NCBI GenBank assembly: GCA_963837515.1 | Contig: CAWINT010000014.1 | Span: 661,716-725,715, forward strand | Direction: 5' to 3' | Origin: RYN-230 sp963837515 | Lineage (GTDB): Bacteria; Actinomycetota; Actinomycetes; Streptosporangiales; Streptosporangiaceae | Length of the DNA stretch: 64,000 bases | Part shown: one piece after another, positions 39,324 to 48,408 of the stretch | Layout: the number at the start of each line of letters is the position of its first letter | Position numbering within the stretch: position 1 is the first letter of the stretch | Program-made: the position numbers and the translations under genes | Notes under the pieces: model-generated | Told to the model about the DNA's origin: nothing | The model's database searches: none | What the model saw: the letters and a program-made list of their open reading frames with translations, nothing else

Positions 39324-40187
39324 ATGAGCCGGAACCGGGCGGAAGACCAGGCGGTCGACGATGCCGCGGTGAAGGCCTTCCTCGCCGAGGCCGGGGACGC
39401 CGGTGAGCACCTGCCGCCTGTCGTCATCGTGATCGCCGCCTACAACGAGCAGGGTGTCATCGGCTCGGTGATGGACACCCTCCCGGCCACGATCTGCGGC
39501 CTCGCCACCCGCCCGGTGGTCGTGTCGGACGGCTCCCAGGACGAGACGGTCGCCGAGGCCCGCACGCACGGCGCCCTGGTGGCCGACGTCCCGGTGAACC
39601 GGGGCCAGGGCGCGGCGCTGCGGCTGGGGTACCGGCTGGCCCGGGACGGCGGCGGCCGGTACATCGTTACAACGGACGCGGACGGCCAGTACAACCCGGC
39701 TGAGATGGAGCGCGTGCTGGCCCCGGTGGTCGCCGGGCAGGCCGACTTCGTCACCGGTTCGCGCAAGCTCGGCAGCCAGGAGACCAAAGACCCCGTCCGC
39801 CGACTGGGCACCTGGCTGTTCGCGGTGACGATCAGCACGCTGACCGGGGAGCGGATCACCGACACCTCGTTCGGGCTGCGGGCCATGCGCGCTGAGGTAA
39901 CCGGCGCGGTGCGGCTGGAGCAGCCGCAGTACCAGTCGGCGGAACTGCTCATCGGCGTGCTGTCCCGGGGCTTCCGGGTGGCCGAGGTACCGGCCACCAT
40001 CCACAAGCGCCAGGTCGGGGAGAGCAAGAAGGGGCACAACGCCATCTACGGCCTCCGGTACGCCGGGGTCGTGCTGGGCACCTGGTGGCGGGAGCGGCGG
40101 CGTGGCCCGGCCGCCCAGACGCTGCCCCGCCCGGCGGACGAGCCCGCCGCGGCGTCCGACACCCCCGGCCGGACCGGCCCGGCCTAG
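39324..40187 (+). CDS. Family 2 glycosyltransferase (DPM1-like)
   Basis: 287 residues with a GT-A fold: PPVVIVIAAYNEQGVIGSVM, VVVSDGSQDETVAEAR, NRGQGAALRLGYRLARDGGG and the DxD-type YIVTTDADGQYNPAEMERVL. SFGLRAMRAEV and EVPATIHKRQVGESKKG are usual in polyprenyl-phosphate hexosyltransferases. No membrane segments. A GtrA-like gene is convergent 118 bp away, and the two may act together in cell-surface polysaccharide synthesis. Confidence 0.9.
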   Translation: MSRNRAEDQAVDDAAVKAFLAEAGDAGEHLPPVVIVIAAYNEQGVIGSVMDTLPATICGLATRPVVVSDGSQDETVAEARTHGALVADVPVNRGQGAALRLGYRLARDGGGRYIVTTDADGQYNPAEMERVLAPVVAGQADFVTGSRKLGSQETKDPVRRLGTWLFAVTISTLTGERITDTSFGLRAMRAEVTGAVRLEQPQYQSAELLIGVLSRGFRVAEVPATIHKRQVGESKKGHNAIYGLRYAGVVLGTWWRERRRGPAAQTLPRPADEPAAASDTPGRTGPA

Positions 40188-40305
40188 CCGGTCGCGGGGC
40201 TCGCCGGGTTCACGCGCAGCTGGGCGACCGGTCCTGCGCGTCCCCAGCGATGGTCAGCATTCCGCCTTGCTAGGACGCCGATGCCCGGCATCCGGGGGGA
40301 CCGGC

Positions 40306-41082
40306 TCAGCGCTGGGTACCCGAGATATCTAAGGCAGACCGGTCCGCTCCGGGGCGGTGAGCACGCCGCGGCGCGCCGTTCGTCCCCTGGAGGGGCTCGT
40401 GGCCGCCGTTCAGCCCCGGGCGGGGCACCAGTCCCGCTGCCGCCTGGCCGGGGGCCAGCCGGCCGTCGGGGGCCGCCGTCTCCGCACCGTCAGCGGCTTC
40501 CGGCCCGGCTGGCGCCGCCGGCCGGTCCACGGCCGGCCCGGCTGCCCAGGGCGGTTCCCGCCCCTCGACCATCGCCAGCAGGTCGGCCTCCGGCCTGCGG
40601 TCGGCGAACAGCACGTAATGGAAGATCACGAACCGGAGCGCGAAGGTGAGGCAGTTGGCCCCGAAGTAGAAGATGTCCGCCACGATCACCTGGGCCGCGC
40701 CGTCCAGGCCCATAGAGATCGCTACGTGGTTCCCGAGCTTGCTGGCCAGCGTCAGCACGATGCCCGCGCCGATCGACACGGCGACGAACGGCACGGTCTC
40801 CTTGAGCAGGTGCGGCCGCCCCTTGCGCTCCCAGGCCCAGCGGCTGATCACGTAGCTGACGGCCGCGCCAGCCAGCCACCCGAGGAATCCGGAAAGGCCG
40901 GCGGTCAGCTCCAGCACGCCCAGGCAGATGATGTATGTGAGCTGGGTAGCGGCCACCGCGCACGCTGCCGCCGGGGCGAATCGCACAAAGCGCTTGACCA
41001 GATCGCTGCGGAGCTTACTGCGCAGCGGCGCCGGGACGATTCGCCACAGGGCCGCAGAGAGCCCAGGCGGGAAGAATGTCAT
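40306..41082 (-). CDS. GtrA-family membrane protein
   Basis: 258 residues from ATG 41082 (MTFFPPGLSAALW), preceded by AGGA; a TTG at 41121 would add 13 residues. Four membrane segments typical of GtrA: FVRFAPAAACAVAATQLTYI, LGWLAGAAVSYVISRWAWER, PFVAVSIGAGIVLTLASKLG, YFGANCLTFALRFVIFHYVL. A Pro/Ala-rich cytoplasmic tail of about 80 residues follows. Family members help translocate lipid-linked sugars, which fits the neighbouring GT2. Confidence 0.82.
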   Translation of the reverse strand: MTFFPPGLSAALWRIVPAPLRSKLRSDLVKRFVRFAPAAACAVAATQLTYIICLGVLELTAGLSGFLGWLAGAAVSYVISRWAWERKGRPHLLKETVPFVAVSIGAGIVLTLASKLGNHVAISMGLDGAAQVIVADIFYFGANCLTFALRFVIFHYVLFADRRPEADLLAMVEGREPPWAAGPAVDRPAAPAGPEAADGAETAAPDGRLAPGQAAAGLVPRPGLNGGHEPLQGTNGAPRRAHRPGADRSALDISGTQR

Positions 41083-41216
41083 GAGCGTCCTAATTCCTTC
41101 GGAGACCGAGAGGTCATCCAAACAGGTATACAGTACGGGGATCCGATGATGTCCCTGGTACCGGCCCTCCTCTCAGCAATTCCCCAGGTTCCGGCCAGCC
41201 TGCCGCGACTTCCCGG

Positions 41217-43535
41217 TCAGCCCACTGCGCCGCCCAGTCTTTCCGGGCCGGCCCACGCGCCGCCGTGGTAGCTGGCGTGCCACAGGGACCGGTTGCCCGA
41301 TCCCTTCCAGAACACGTCCACCACACCACTGGGCTGGCCGGCCGCGAACGGGCCACTGCCCAGTGCTCCCATGCCCAGCTGGGAGGCCTGGCGCCAGCCC
41401 GCACCCTGGCTCGCGCTCCACCACAGCTTGCCGTCGGAGCCCCGCCAGAAGACGTCGGCGGCCGTCTCGGCGGCCACCGCGGACGGGCCCGCCGAGATGC
41501 CACCGCCGACGGGCCTGGCCGCGGCCCAGCGGGTGCCGGGCACGTGCCGGGTACCCCACACCCGCTGGTGCGAGCGTCCGGGCCAGAACACATCGATCGT
41601 GCCGTTGGCCAGTCCTGCGGCGGCAGGGGCGCCGCCCAGCCGGCCCATGCCCAGGCTCACCGCCTTGCCCCAGGACCGCCTCGGGGCGCGGCTGATCTGC
41701 CACAGGTGCCCGTCGGTGCCTTTCCAGAACACATTCAGCGTACCGGCGCCGGAGATCGCCGGGGCAGGGACCGATGCCAGCTGGCCACCCAGATTCTGTA
41801 GCTTGGCCCAGCCTTTACCTGGGTTGTACTCGGCATGCCAGAGATGGTTGTCAGCGGCGCCACGCCAGAACACGTCGATCACGCCGCTGCTCATGGCCAC
41901 GGCGGCCGGCCCGCTGCCCAGCTTGGCCGCGCCGACCGGGGCCAGGGACGACCAGCCGGACCCGGCGGCCGACACCGCCTCCCGGAGACGGCCGTCCGTG
42001 CCCCGCGCGAACACCGCCGTGGTGCCGGGAGCCGAGGCGACGGCGGCAGGCTCACCGGCCAGGGAGCCGCCCAGCGCGGCCGGGCCCTGCCAGCCGCTGC
42101 CGGGAGTGAACGAGTCCCGCCACAGCTGGCCGTTCGTTCCCCGGTAGAAAGCGGTCATCGCGCCACTGGGCTGCGCGGCGGCCTGCGACGACTGCCGCGA
42201 GCCGCCGCTCCCGGAACCACCGCCCCCGCCGCCGGAGCTGGAGTGCTGCACGTCCAGGTAGTCCTGGTCGATGTTGATCGTGACGCCGCCGTAGCTGACG
42301 TTCCGCCCGCCCAGATACTGGTGAATCCGCTGATGGTGGGCCCAGTCCGTACTGGGCACGGCCGGGTCGGCGGTGTTGGCCGCGCCATTCCACAGGGCGT
42401 CGTAGATGACGTCCGGCATGACGTAGGCCGTATTGGTGTAGTTGTTGACCAGGTCGACGACGCCGGACAGGGAGTTGCTGTAGAAGCCGGACCGGTAGCC
42501 GAGGACGTGCAGTTCCTTGGTCCAGGCGGTCTCGAAGCGGAGCACCGCGGTGTTCAGCGAGGCCGGGAACGCCTCCATGTCGTAGTAGAGCGGTGCGCCC
42601 CGGCCGAAGCCCAGCTGGATGGCCTGGCTGGCCGCGTTCTTGGCCGCGCTGACCGCCTGGCTAACGGGCGAGCTGAGCTCCCCGAAACCAGCCTGGGGCC
42701 CGACGTAGAGGGGGATGAAGTGCCAGCCCGCCTGCTGCTGCTGGCTGACCCAGGAGGCGGTGAGGTTCGGCTGGGCACAGGCCCGGTCGGAGCCGCCGAT
42801 GTAGATGCCGACCGCCCGGTACGGGGACTGCTGCCGCCAGGTCTGCATCTGCGCGACGCTGGGCGCGGTGCAGGCGTCGAAACCCTGGCCGGTGTAGTCG
42901 GTTGCGGACCGGGGCAGGCTGGCCCGGGCGGCAGGCCCGGCGGCCAGGTCTCCCGGCAGGTCCGCAGGCGGTGAGCTCACTGCGGCACGGCCCGCGGCGG
43001 CGGGCAGCACGGCACTGGCCAGGATGCGGGTGATCAGCGCCCGGTCAGTGCGGTAGGTGGCGGTAACCATGATCCGCCGGGCGGTCACGGTGATCAGCCG
43101 GTCCGCCGGGTAGGCCGCGGCCTGCGTGCCGGGCCGGCTGGCGGCAGGCTGGACGAGCATGGCCTCGGTGGTCCCGATGAGCCCGGCCGGGCAGTGCTGG
43201 GCGCTCCCGGGGTGACCCAGGTAGAGCACGTGCCGGTCGAACCGGACGCACTGCTGCGGCTGGGCGGCGAGGTTGATCACCCGCCAGCTGCCCGGGATGG
43301 TGAACGTGACACCGCGGTAGGTGACCTTCCGGGCCGCCGCCCGCCGCGCCGCCCCGTGCCGGGCCGCCCCGTGCCGGGCCGCCCCGGTACTCCCGGCCAC
43401 GGCGGTACTCCCGGCCACGGCGGGGCCGCCGGCGGCGGCCAGGAGAGTGATCGCGAGCAGCGCGGCCCCGGCCCCCCCGAGCGGGCCAGCCAGCGGACGG
43501 CGCGCGAGTGCACGGACATGCCTGTACAGGCGCAT
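41217..43535 (-). CDS. Secreted DUF1906 (Rv2525c-like) protein with seven-bladed lectin-like propeller
   Basis: 772 residues. The N-terminus (RHVRALARRPLAGPLGGAGA then ALLAITLLAAAGGPAVAG) is a signal peptide. Residues about 215-435 are the glycoside-hydrolase-like DUF1906 domain: GFDACTAPSVAQMQTWRQQS, YRAVGIYIGGSDRACAQPNL, APLYYDMEAF, GYRSGFYSNSLSGVV. A Gly/Ser linker leads to seven repeats of the type DVFWRGxDGxLW (starting MTAFYRGTNGQLW and ending VDVFWKGSGNRSLWHASY), a PLL-like beta-propeller that probably binds sugars. An exported cell-wall acting or binding protein is inferred; catalysis is unproven for DUF1906. Confidence 0.85.
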   Translation of the reverse strand: MRLYRHVRALARRPLAGPLGGAGAALLAITLLAAAGGPAVAGSTAVAGSTGAARHGAARHGAARRAAARKVTYRGVTFTIPGSWRVINLAAQPQQCVRFDRHVLYLGHPGSAQHCPAGLIGTTEAMLVQPAASRPGTQAAAYPADRLITVTARRIMVTATYRTDRALITRILASAVLPAAAGRAAVSSPPADLPGDLAAGPAARASLPRSATDYTGQGFDACTAPSVAQMQTWRQQSPYRAVGIYIGGSDRACAQPNLTASWVSQQQQAGWHFIPLYVGPQAGFGELSSPVSQAVSAAKNAASQAIQLGFGRGAPLYYDMEAFPASLNTAVLRFETAWTKELHVLGYRSGFYSNSLSGVVDLVNNYTNTAYVMPDVIYDALWNGAANTADPAVPSTDWAHHQRIHQYLGGRNVSYGGVTINIDQDYLDVQHSSSGGGGGGSGSGGSRQSSQAAAQPSGAMTAFYRGTNGQLWRDSFTPGSGWQGPAALGGSLAGEPAAVASAPGTTAVFARGTDGRLREAVSAAGSGWSSLAPVGAAKLGSGPAAVAMSSGVIDVFWRGAADNHLWHAEYNPGKGWAKLQNLGGQLASVPAPAISGAGTLNVFWKGTDGHLWQISRAPRRSWGKAVSLGMGRLGGAPAAAGLANGTIDVFWPGRSHQRVWGTRHVPGTRWAAARPVGGGISAGPSAVAAETAADVFWRGSDGKLWWSASQGAGWRQASQLGMGALGSGPFAAGQPSGVVDVFWKGSGNRSLWHASYHGGAWAGPERLGGAVG

Positions 43536-43574
43536 GATGAATCCCCCCCGGATGCCGCATGCGCCGCTTTTACG

Positions 43575-43690
43575 GCATTCCGCCTTTTACTGCCCCCCGG
43601 CGGACGCCTAGCGGCTCACACGACTCATCATCGTTAACAGGGAGCGTAAGTGGTGGAGTCACCTATGAAAAGACCCACCCCCGACATCCG
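43575..43690 (-). promoter_or_regulatory. Leader with weak resemblance to a c-di-AMP (ydaO) riboswitch
   Basis: In the 220-bp leader of the DUF1906 gene, read on the minus strand, GGGTGGGTCTTTTCATAGGT is followed by GACTCCACC, then CCCTGTTAACG and GAGCCGCTAGGCGTC. This recalls ydaO elements (GGTGAATCC; CAGCTAACC; GTAGGCG), which in actinomycetes precede secreted wall hydrolases. The match is imperfect and from memory. Confidence 0.2.
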
Positions 43691-43700
43691 GGCCGGGATA

Positions 43701-43742
43701 GCTTTTAAACCACCTCTGCCAAATTTTTGGTGCTTAAAAAGC
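43701..43742 (-). terminator. Stem-loop after dnaE2
   Basis: GCTTTTAAACCACC (43701-43714) and GGTGCTTAAAAAGC (43729-43742) form an imperfect, AT-rich inverted repeat 14 bases after the dnaE2 stop. It is unusual for this GC content. Terminator is the simplest reading. Confidence 0.35.
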
Positions 43743-43755
43743 AGGCCAGCCGGTG

Positions 43756-46700
43756 TTAAGTAGACGACCCGGCCGGATCGGAAACATCGCCGGAACTGCC
43801 CGTGCTGGCATGCCAAAGGCGCCGGGGCGGCCCTTTCAGCCCGGTACCGGGGGATCCGGTTTCGGCGTAGGGAGACAGCACGAAGCCGTTCGGGTAAACA
43901 ACCCTTGGCTCCGCCGCGCCGGGCCCCGGCGCACCGGGCCGTGTCGCACCGGGCCCCGGACCGCGGCCGGGCGCCCCGGGGCGGCCGGGGCTGGGCACAT
44001 CACCGGCCGCCATGGCGGCGCGGACCGCCGCGGCGCCTTCCGCCGCGCGGATCTCCGCCAGGGCGGCCAGATCCCAGCATTCCTCGGCATTGACCGACAC
44101 CGACTCCCCGGTCCGGCGCAGCCGGCCACGGACCACGAGCAGCCAGGAGCCGAACACCCGGGCGGCGCAGCGGGGCTGGACGGACTCGAAGAACGCCAGG
44201 TCCACCGGCCCGGTCCCGTCGTCGAGAGTGGCGAAGATGATCCGCATCCCGGACCGGATGGCCGGGGTCTGGGTAGCCACCTTCACCCCCGCGACCAGGA
44301 CCCGGGCACCGGCCCGACCGTGCCGCAGGCCGGCCGAGCGGACCACGCCCAGCTCATCGAGCAGGTCATCGTAGAAGGTCAGCACGTGCTGGCTCAGGTC
44401 GATGCCGAGGATCTCCAGCTCCGCCTCGACCCGCTCGGCCGGGGTGAGCTCGCGCAGTTCGCCCGCGGGGACCAGTTCGGCGAGCCCGTCACCGGCGTAG
44501 CCGAGCGGCGCCTGCCCGGGGGCGGCCGCCCGGCGGCGCCGGTCCAGCACCCCGACCCGGGCGAGCAGATCGCGCCGGGACAGGCCGCCCGGGCCGCCGG
44601 CCGGGCCGGTCCGGTGCAGCGAGTCGAGGGCGCCGACCAGGACCAGCCGCTCGGCGACCGGGCGGGAAGGGGCGGCCCGCTCCCACAGGTCGCGCAGCGA
44701 CGTGTACGGCTGCCCGGCGACGATCCTCGCCACCTCCGCCTCGCTGATGCCCTTGACCTCGCGCAGCCCGGGCCGCAGTCCCTCCCCCGGCAGCTGGGGG
44801 ACCGGCTCGACGCGCCAGTCGCCGGCCGACGCGTTCACGTCCACCGGCAGGATCGGCAGGCCGGCCAGCCGGGCATCCGCGATGATGACCCGTTTCGGGT
44901 ACATCCCGGGGTCGTGGGTGAGCACCCCGGCGTAGAACGCGGCCGGGTAGTGCCGCTTCAGCCAGGCTGACTGGTAGGTGGGGATGGCGAACGCCGCCGC
45001 GTGCGCCTTGCAGAAGCCGAACCCGCCGAACGCCGCGAGCACCTCCCAGACCCGCGCCGTGGTGGCGGCGTCGTAGCCGCGGTCGAGCGCGGTCTCCCGG
45101 AACCACTCTCCCGCTTCCTCCCGGGCACCATCGTCGGACAGCTGGCGGCGGATCCGTTCGGCCGCGGACAGCCCGCAGCCGGTCATGGCGTGGATGACGC
45201 GCAGCACCTGCTCGTGGAAGATGACCACCCCGCCGGTCTCGGCCAGCGGAGCCGCCAGGTCCTCGTGCGGGTAGGCCGGCGACCGCCGGCCACGGCGGAT
45301 CTCCAGGTAGGGCGTGACCATGTCGGAGTTGACCGGCCCGGGCCGGAACAGCGAGATGTCTACGATCAGGTCGCCGATGTCCCGGGGCAGCAGCTTGCCG
45401 ACGAGTTCGCGCTGGCCGGGCGACTCGATCTGGAAGCAGCCCAGGGTCCGGGCGCTGCGGATCATCTCGAACGTAGGTTCGTCCGCGCAGCCGACGGCGT
45501 CGATGTCCACCCGCTCGCCCCGGGTGCGCTCCACCTCGGCCACCGTGTACGCCATCGCCGACTGCATGCGCACCCCGAGCACGTCCAGCTTGATCAGGCC
45601 CGCGGTCTCCACGTCGTCCTTGTCGAACTGGCTCAGCGGCAGTCCTTCGAAGCTCCGTTCGACTGGCGTCCGGTCCAGCAGGGAGGCATCCGAGAGCACC
45701 ACGCCGCACGGGTGCATCGCCACGTGCCGGGGCAGCCCGTCCAGCCGCTCGGCCAGCCGGAACAGCCCGGTGAGCTGCGGGATGGCCAGGCCGCTGGCGC
45801 GCAGCTCGGGCAGCCCGGCCAGGGCGCCGGAGATGTGGCCGGCCCGGATGTGCGGGAACGCCTTGGCCAGCAGGCCGATCTCGTGCGGGGGCAGCCCCAG
45901 CGAGGCGGCCACGTCCCGGATCGCGCTGCGGGCCCGGTAGGTCTCCATCATCGACACGCAGGCGATGCGCTGCTCGGAGTAGGCGTCCACGATCGCCCGG
46001 TAGGCCTCGATCCGGCGGGCCGACTCCACGTCGAGGTCGATGTCGGGCAGGCCGGGGCGGCTCTCGGACAGGAACCGCTCCATGAGCAGGCCGTAGTCGA
46101 GCGGGTCGATGTCCGAGATGCCGATCAGGTAGTTGACCAGGCAGCCCGCGCCGGAGCCGCGGATCGAGCAGTGGATCCCGCGGCCGCGGATCAGCTCGGT
46201 GACGTCGGCGACGGTCAGGAAGTAGGCCGCCAGCCCGGTCTTGGCGATGATGGCGAGTTCATGGGCGAGCCGCTGCGCCGCCCGGCGGCGGGCGGCCCGC
46301 TGCCCCCGGCCGCCCGGATAGCGGCGGCGCAGCCCTTCCGCGCACCTCGTGCGCAGCGCGCGGAGCGGGTCGGCGGCCTCGATCTCCGGCATGAACCGGC
46401 CGCCGAGGCCGAGGTCGGCCGCCGGGTCGAGGGTGCAGCGGGCGGCCAGCGACACGGTCTCGGCGAGCAGCCGCCGGGCGGTCTCCTCGTCGGCGGCGCG
46501 GTGCGCGATCCGGCCCATCTCCGCCCCGTTGGCCAGGTAGGCCTGAGCGTTGCGCCGGGCCAGATGCCGCTGGCCCAGCGGGGCCAGCTGCCGGGCCGCG
46601 TCGAGCACCTGCGCGATGGCGGCGTCGGCCGGGGCCGCGTACCGGACCGCGTTGCTGAGCACGGCGGGCACCCCCGCGTCGGCGGCCAGCCGGAGCATCC

Positions 46701-47307
46701 GGGCGGCCCGGTGCTGGCTGCCCCGGGTGCGGTGATCGACGATCTCGATGACCGGCTCACCGCAGTCCCGCCAGCGGGCCAGGGCGGCGGCGGCGTGGTC
46801 CAGCCGCCGGGCGGTGACGGCCCGGCCCACGTCACTGTCCGGGCCGAGCAGGATGACCAGGCCGGGGCGTCCGGCGGCGAGGTCGTGGCTGATCAGCGGG
46901 GCGCCGCGCGGGCCCGCCTGATGGGCGGCGCTGACCAGCCGGCACAGCGAGGCCCACCCCGCGCGGCCCTCGGCCAGGAAGGTCACCCGCGGGGCATCCT
47001 CGCTGCGCAGCCGGACCGGGGCCGCGGAATTCAGCACCCGGCCGGCGTCCTCCGCCGGGTCACCGGCGGCCGCCAGCGCCAGATCGGCCCCGAGGATCGG
47101 CGCGATACCCGCCTCCGCGCAGGCCACCGCGTGCTTGACCGCCCCGTACAGCCCGTCCCGGTCGGTCAGGGCGAGGGCCCGCATCCCGTGCCGGGCGGCG
47201 CCCGCCGCCAGGGCGGCGGGGCTGGCGACCCCGTACCGCAGCGAGTAGGCGGAGGCTACCCGCAGGTGGACGAAGTCGCTGGCCCAGCTGGGTTCGTTAA
47301 ATCCCAT
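43756..47307 (-). CDS. dnaE2: Error-prone DNA polymerase III alpha subunit DnaE2
   Basis: 1183 residues from ATG 47307 (MGFNEPSWASDFVHLRVASA). A PHP domain, degenerate at the first metal pair (HLRVASAYSLRYG), is followed by the polymerase palm with catalytic aspartates in RPGLPDIDLDVESARR, then SLFRPGPVNSDMVTPYLEIR, HEQVLRVIHAMTGCGLSAAE, GGFGFCKAHAAAFAIPTYQS and a C-terminal OB fold (VLVAGVKVATQTPAIRSGMR). It is the inducible translesion polymerase type found next to DUF6504. It overlaps the DUF6504 gene by 52 bp, and a LexA-type box lies upstream of that pair. Confidence 0.92.
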   Translation of the reverse strand: MGFNEPSWASDFVHLRVASAYSLRYGVASPAALAAGAARHGMRALALTDRDGLYGAVKHAVACAEAGIAPILGADLALAAAGDPAEDAGRVLNSAAPVRLRSEDAPRVTFLAEGRAGWASLCRLVSAAHQAGPRGAPLISHDLAAGRPGLVILLGPDSDVGRAVTARRLDHAAAALARWRDCGEPVIEIVDHRTRGSQHRAARMLRLAADAGVPAVLSNAVRYAAPADAAIAQVLDAARQLAPLGQRHLARRNAQAYLANGAEMGRIAHRAADEETARRLLAETVSLAARCTLDPAADLGLGGRFMPEIEAADPLRALRTRCAEGLRRRYPGGRGQRAARRRAAQRLAHELAIIAKTGLAAYFLTVADVTELIRGRGIHCSIRGSGAGCLVNYLIGISDIDPLDYGLLMERFLSESRPGLPDIDLDVESARRIEAYRAIVDAYSEQRIACVSMMETYRARSAIRDVAASLGLPPHEIGLLAKAFPHIRAGHISGALAGLPELRASGLAIPQLTGLFRLAERLDGLPRHVAMHPCGVVLSDASLLDRTPVERSFEGLPLSQFDKDDVETAGLIKLDVLGVRMQSAMAYTVAEVERTRGERVDIDAVGCADEPTFEMIRSARTLGCFQIESPGQRELVGKLLPRDIGDLIVDISLFRPGPVNSDMVTPYLEIRRGRRSPAYPHEDLAAPLAETGGVVIFHEQVLRVIHAMTGCGLSAAERIRRQLSDDGAREEAGEWFRETALDRGYDAATTARVWEVLAAFGGFGFCKAHAAAFAIPTYQSAWLKRHYPAAFYAGVLTHDPGMYPKRVIIADARLAGLPILPVDVNASAGDWRVEPVPQLPGEGLRPGLREVKGISEAEVARIVAGQPYTSLRDLWERAAPSRPVAERLVLVGALDSLHRTGPAGGPGGLSRRDLLARVGVLDRRRRAAAPGQAPLGYAGDGLAELVPAGELRELTPAERVEAELEILGIDLSQHVLTFYDDLLDELGVVRSAGLRHGRAGARVLVAGVKVATQTPAIRSGMRIIFATLDDGTGPVDLAFFESVQPRCAARVFGSWLLVVRGRLRRTGESVSVNAEECWDLAALAEIRAAEGAAAVRAAMAAGDVPSPGRPGAPGRGPGPGATRPGAPGPGAAEPRVVYPNGFVLSPYAETGSPGTGLKGPPRRLWHASTGSSGDVSDPAGSST

Positions 47308-47579
47308 ACCCGGGCCAGCGTCCAGGGTCCGGTGGCCGGATCGCGGTGCAGCTCGAAGACCCGGGGGCGGGCGCCGCCCCCCGGGGACGCCTCCACCCGC
47401 CAGAACTCGCGCTCCGCCGGGACGTCCAGGTCGGGGGCGGGCTGCCGCCACCACTCGCGGCTGGTCATCCAGTGATCCAGCACGCCGAGCACCGTGTAGC
47501 TCCTCCCCCGCCAGACGAACCGCTCCGGGGTGCCGTCCCGCAGCCAGACGTCGGCCGGTTCCCCGTACACCCTGCTCAC
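47256..47579 (-). CDS. DUF6504 family protein
   Basis: 107 residues from GTG 47579 behind AAGGGGAG: MSRVYGEPADVWLRDGTPER, FVWRGRSYTVLGVLDHWMTS, REWWRQPAP and FWRVEASPGGG. This small protein is usually encoded between a Y-family polymerase (ImuB) and DnaE2 in actinomycetes; its function is unknown. Here no ImuB is adjacent; the next gene upstream is a TetR regulator. Its 3' end overlaps dnaE2. Confidence 0.85.
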   Translation of the reverse strand: MSRVYGEPADVWLRDGTPERFVWRGRSYTVLGVLDHWMTSREWWRQPAPDLDVPAEREFWRVEASPGGGARPRVFELHRDPATGPWTLARVWDLTNPAGPATSSTCG

Positions 47580-47641
47580 GCGCTGCCGCTCCCCTTCGCC
47601 ATGGGCCGGCTGTCCGGGGGAAGACAGCTAAGATCGTGAGA

Positions 47642-47657
47642 TCGAATATAGGTTCGA
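47642..47657 (-). promoter_or_regulatory. LexA (SOS) box upstream of DUF6504-dnaE2
   Basis: TCGAATATAGGTTCGA matches the actinobacterial LexA consensus TCGAAC-N4-GTTCGA at 11 of 12 fixed positions. It lies 63 bp before the GTG of the DUF6504 gene, where a promoter is expected. It implies DNA-damage induction of dnaE2. Confidence 0.75.
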
Positions 47658-47709
47658 TCGGCGCCGGGGCGCAACCCGGGCGAAGCCGGGCAGCCGGGCA
47701 GCCGGGCAG

Positions 47710-48408
47710 TCAGCCGGGCAGACCGGCCAGCCGGCCCAGGCGGCGCACACTGTGCGCGAAGAACGCCGCCCGGTCCGTGATGACGTTCTCGAACTGGCCG
47801 GACAGCTCGAAGCTCAGCAGGCCGAACAGGGCGGTCCAGGCGGCCAGGGACGCCGCGATCACCTCGTCAGGCACCCCGGCCAGCACCAGCTCACGGAGCC
47901 GGGCCGCGTCAGCGGCGAAGGAACCGGGCGGCGGGCAGGTCTCCGGCAGCTGCACGGCACCGGCCCGGTAAGCCTCGCTGACGATCCGGCCGAATACGGC
48001 GGCGGACCGGGCGGCGGGCCCGATCGTCCGCTCCGGCGCCTGGTAGCCCGGCACGGGCGAGCCATACACCAGGGTGTACTCATGCGGGTGGGCCAGCGCC
48101 CAGTCCCGGATCGCCTGGCCGGTGGCCAGCCACCGGCCGCCGAAGTCACCGGGCGGGCAGGCGGCGTCCGCCCGCTCGGCCGCCTCGCCGATCGCGTTGT
48201 ACCCGTCGATGATCAGCGCGGTCAGCAGGTCATCCCGGCTCGGGAAATAGCGGTAGATGGCCGAGGAGACCATACCCAGCTCGCGGGCCACGGCCCGCAG
48301 GGACAGCCCGGCCGCCCCCTCGGTGGCCAGCTGGCGCCGCGCGGCGTCGGTGATCTCCCTGGTCAGCTCGGCGCGTACCCGCTCACGGGCGGTTCGGCTC
48401 GCGTTCAC
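47710..48408 (-). CDS. TetR/AcrR-family regulator (WHG-domain C-terminus)
   Basis: 232 residues from GTG 48408; an in-frame TTG at 48429 would add seven residues. The N-terminal helix-turn-helix is GLSLRAVARELGMVSSAIYR YFPSRDDLL. The C-terminal domain (RDWALAHPHEYTLVYGSPVP; WTALFGLLSFELSGQFENVI) is the TetR_C_33 type. No divergent partner is adjacent: upstream is a 500-bp repeat-rich gap, so the target is unclear. Confidence 0.88.
   Translation of the reverse strand: MNASRTARERVRAELTREITDAARRQLATEGAAGLSLRAVARELGMVSSAIYRYFPSRDDLLTALIIDGYNAIGEAAERADAACPPGDFGGRWLATGQAIRDWALAHPHEYTLVYGSPVPGYQAPERTIGPAARSAAVFGRIVSEAYRAGAVQLPETCPPPGSFAADAARLRELVLAGVPDEVIAASLAAWTALFGLLSFELSGQFENVITDRAAFFAHSVRRLGRLAGLPG

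Noticed and set aside
38757..40037. 426-codon minus-strand ORF across cobH upstream region and GT2
   Set aside because: Antisense to the clear GT2 gene and out of frame with cobH; no recognisable domain.
39300..40330. Additional hairpin-repeat cores near 40287 (CCGGGGGGACCGG)
   Set aside because: Only the G-run half matches; the C-run and the GGAACCCCCC part are missing, so it is probably chance.
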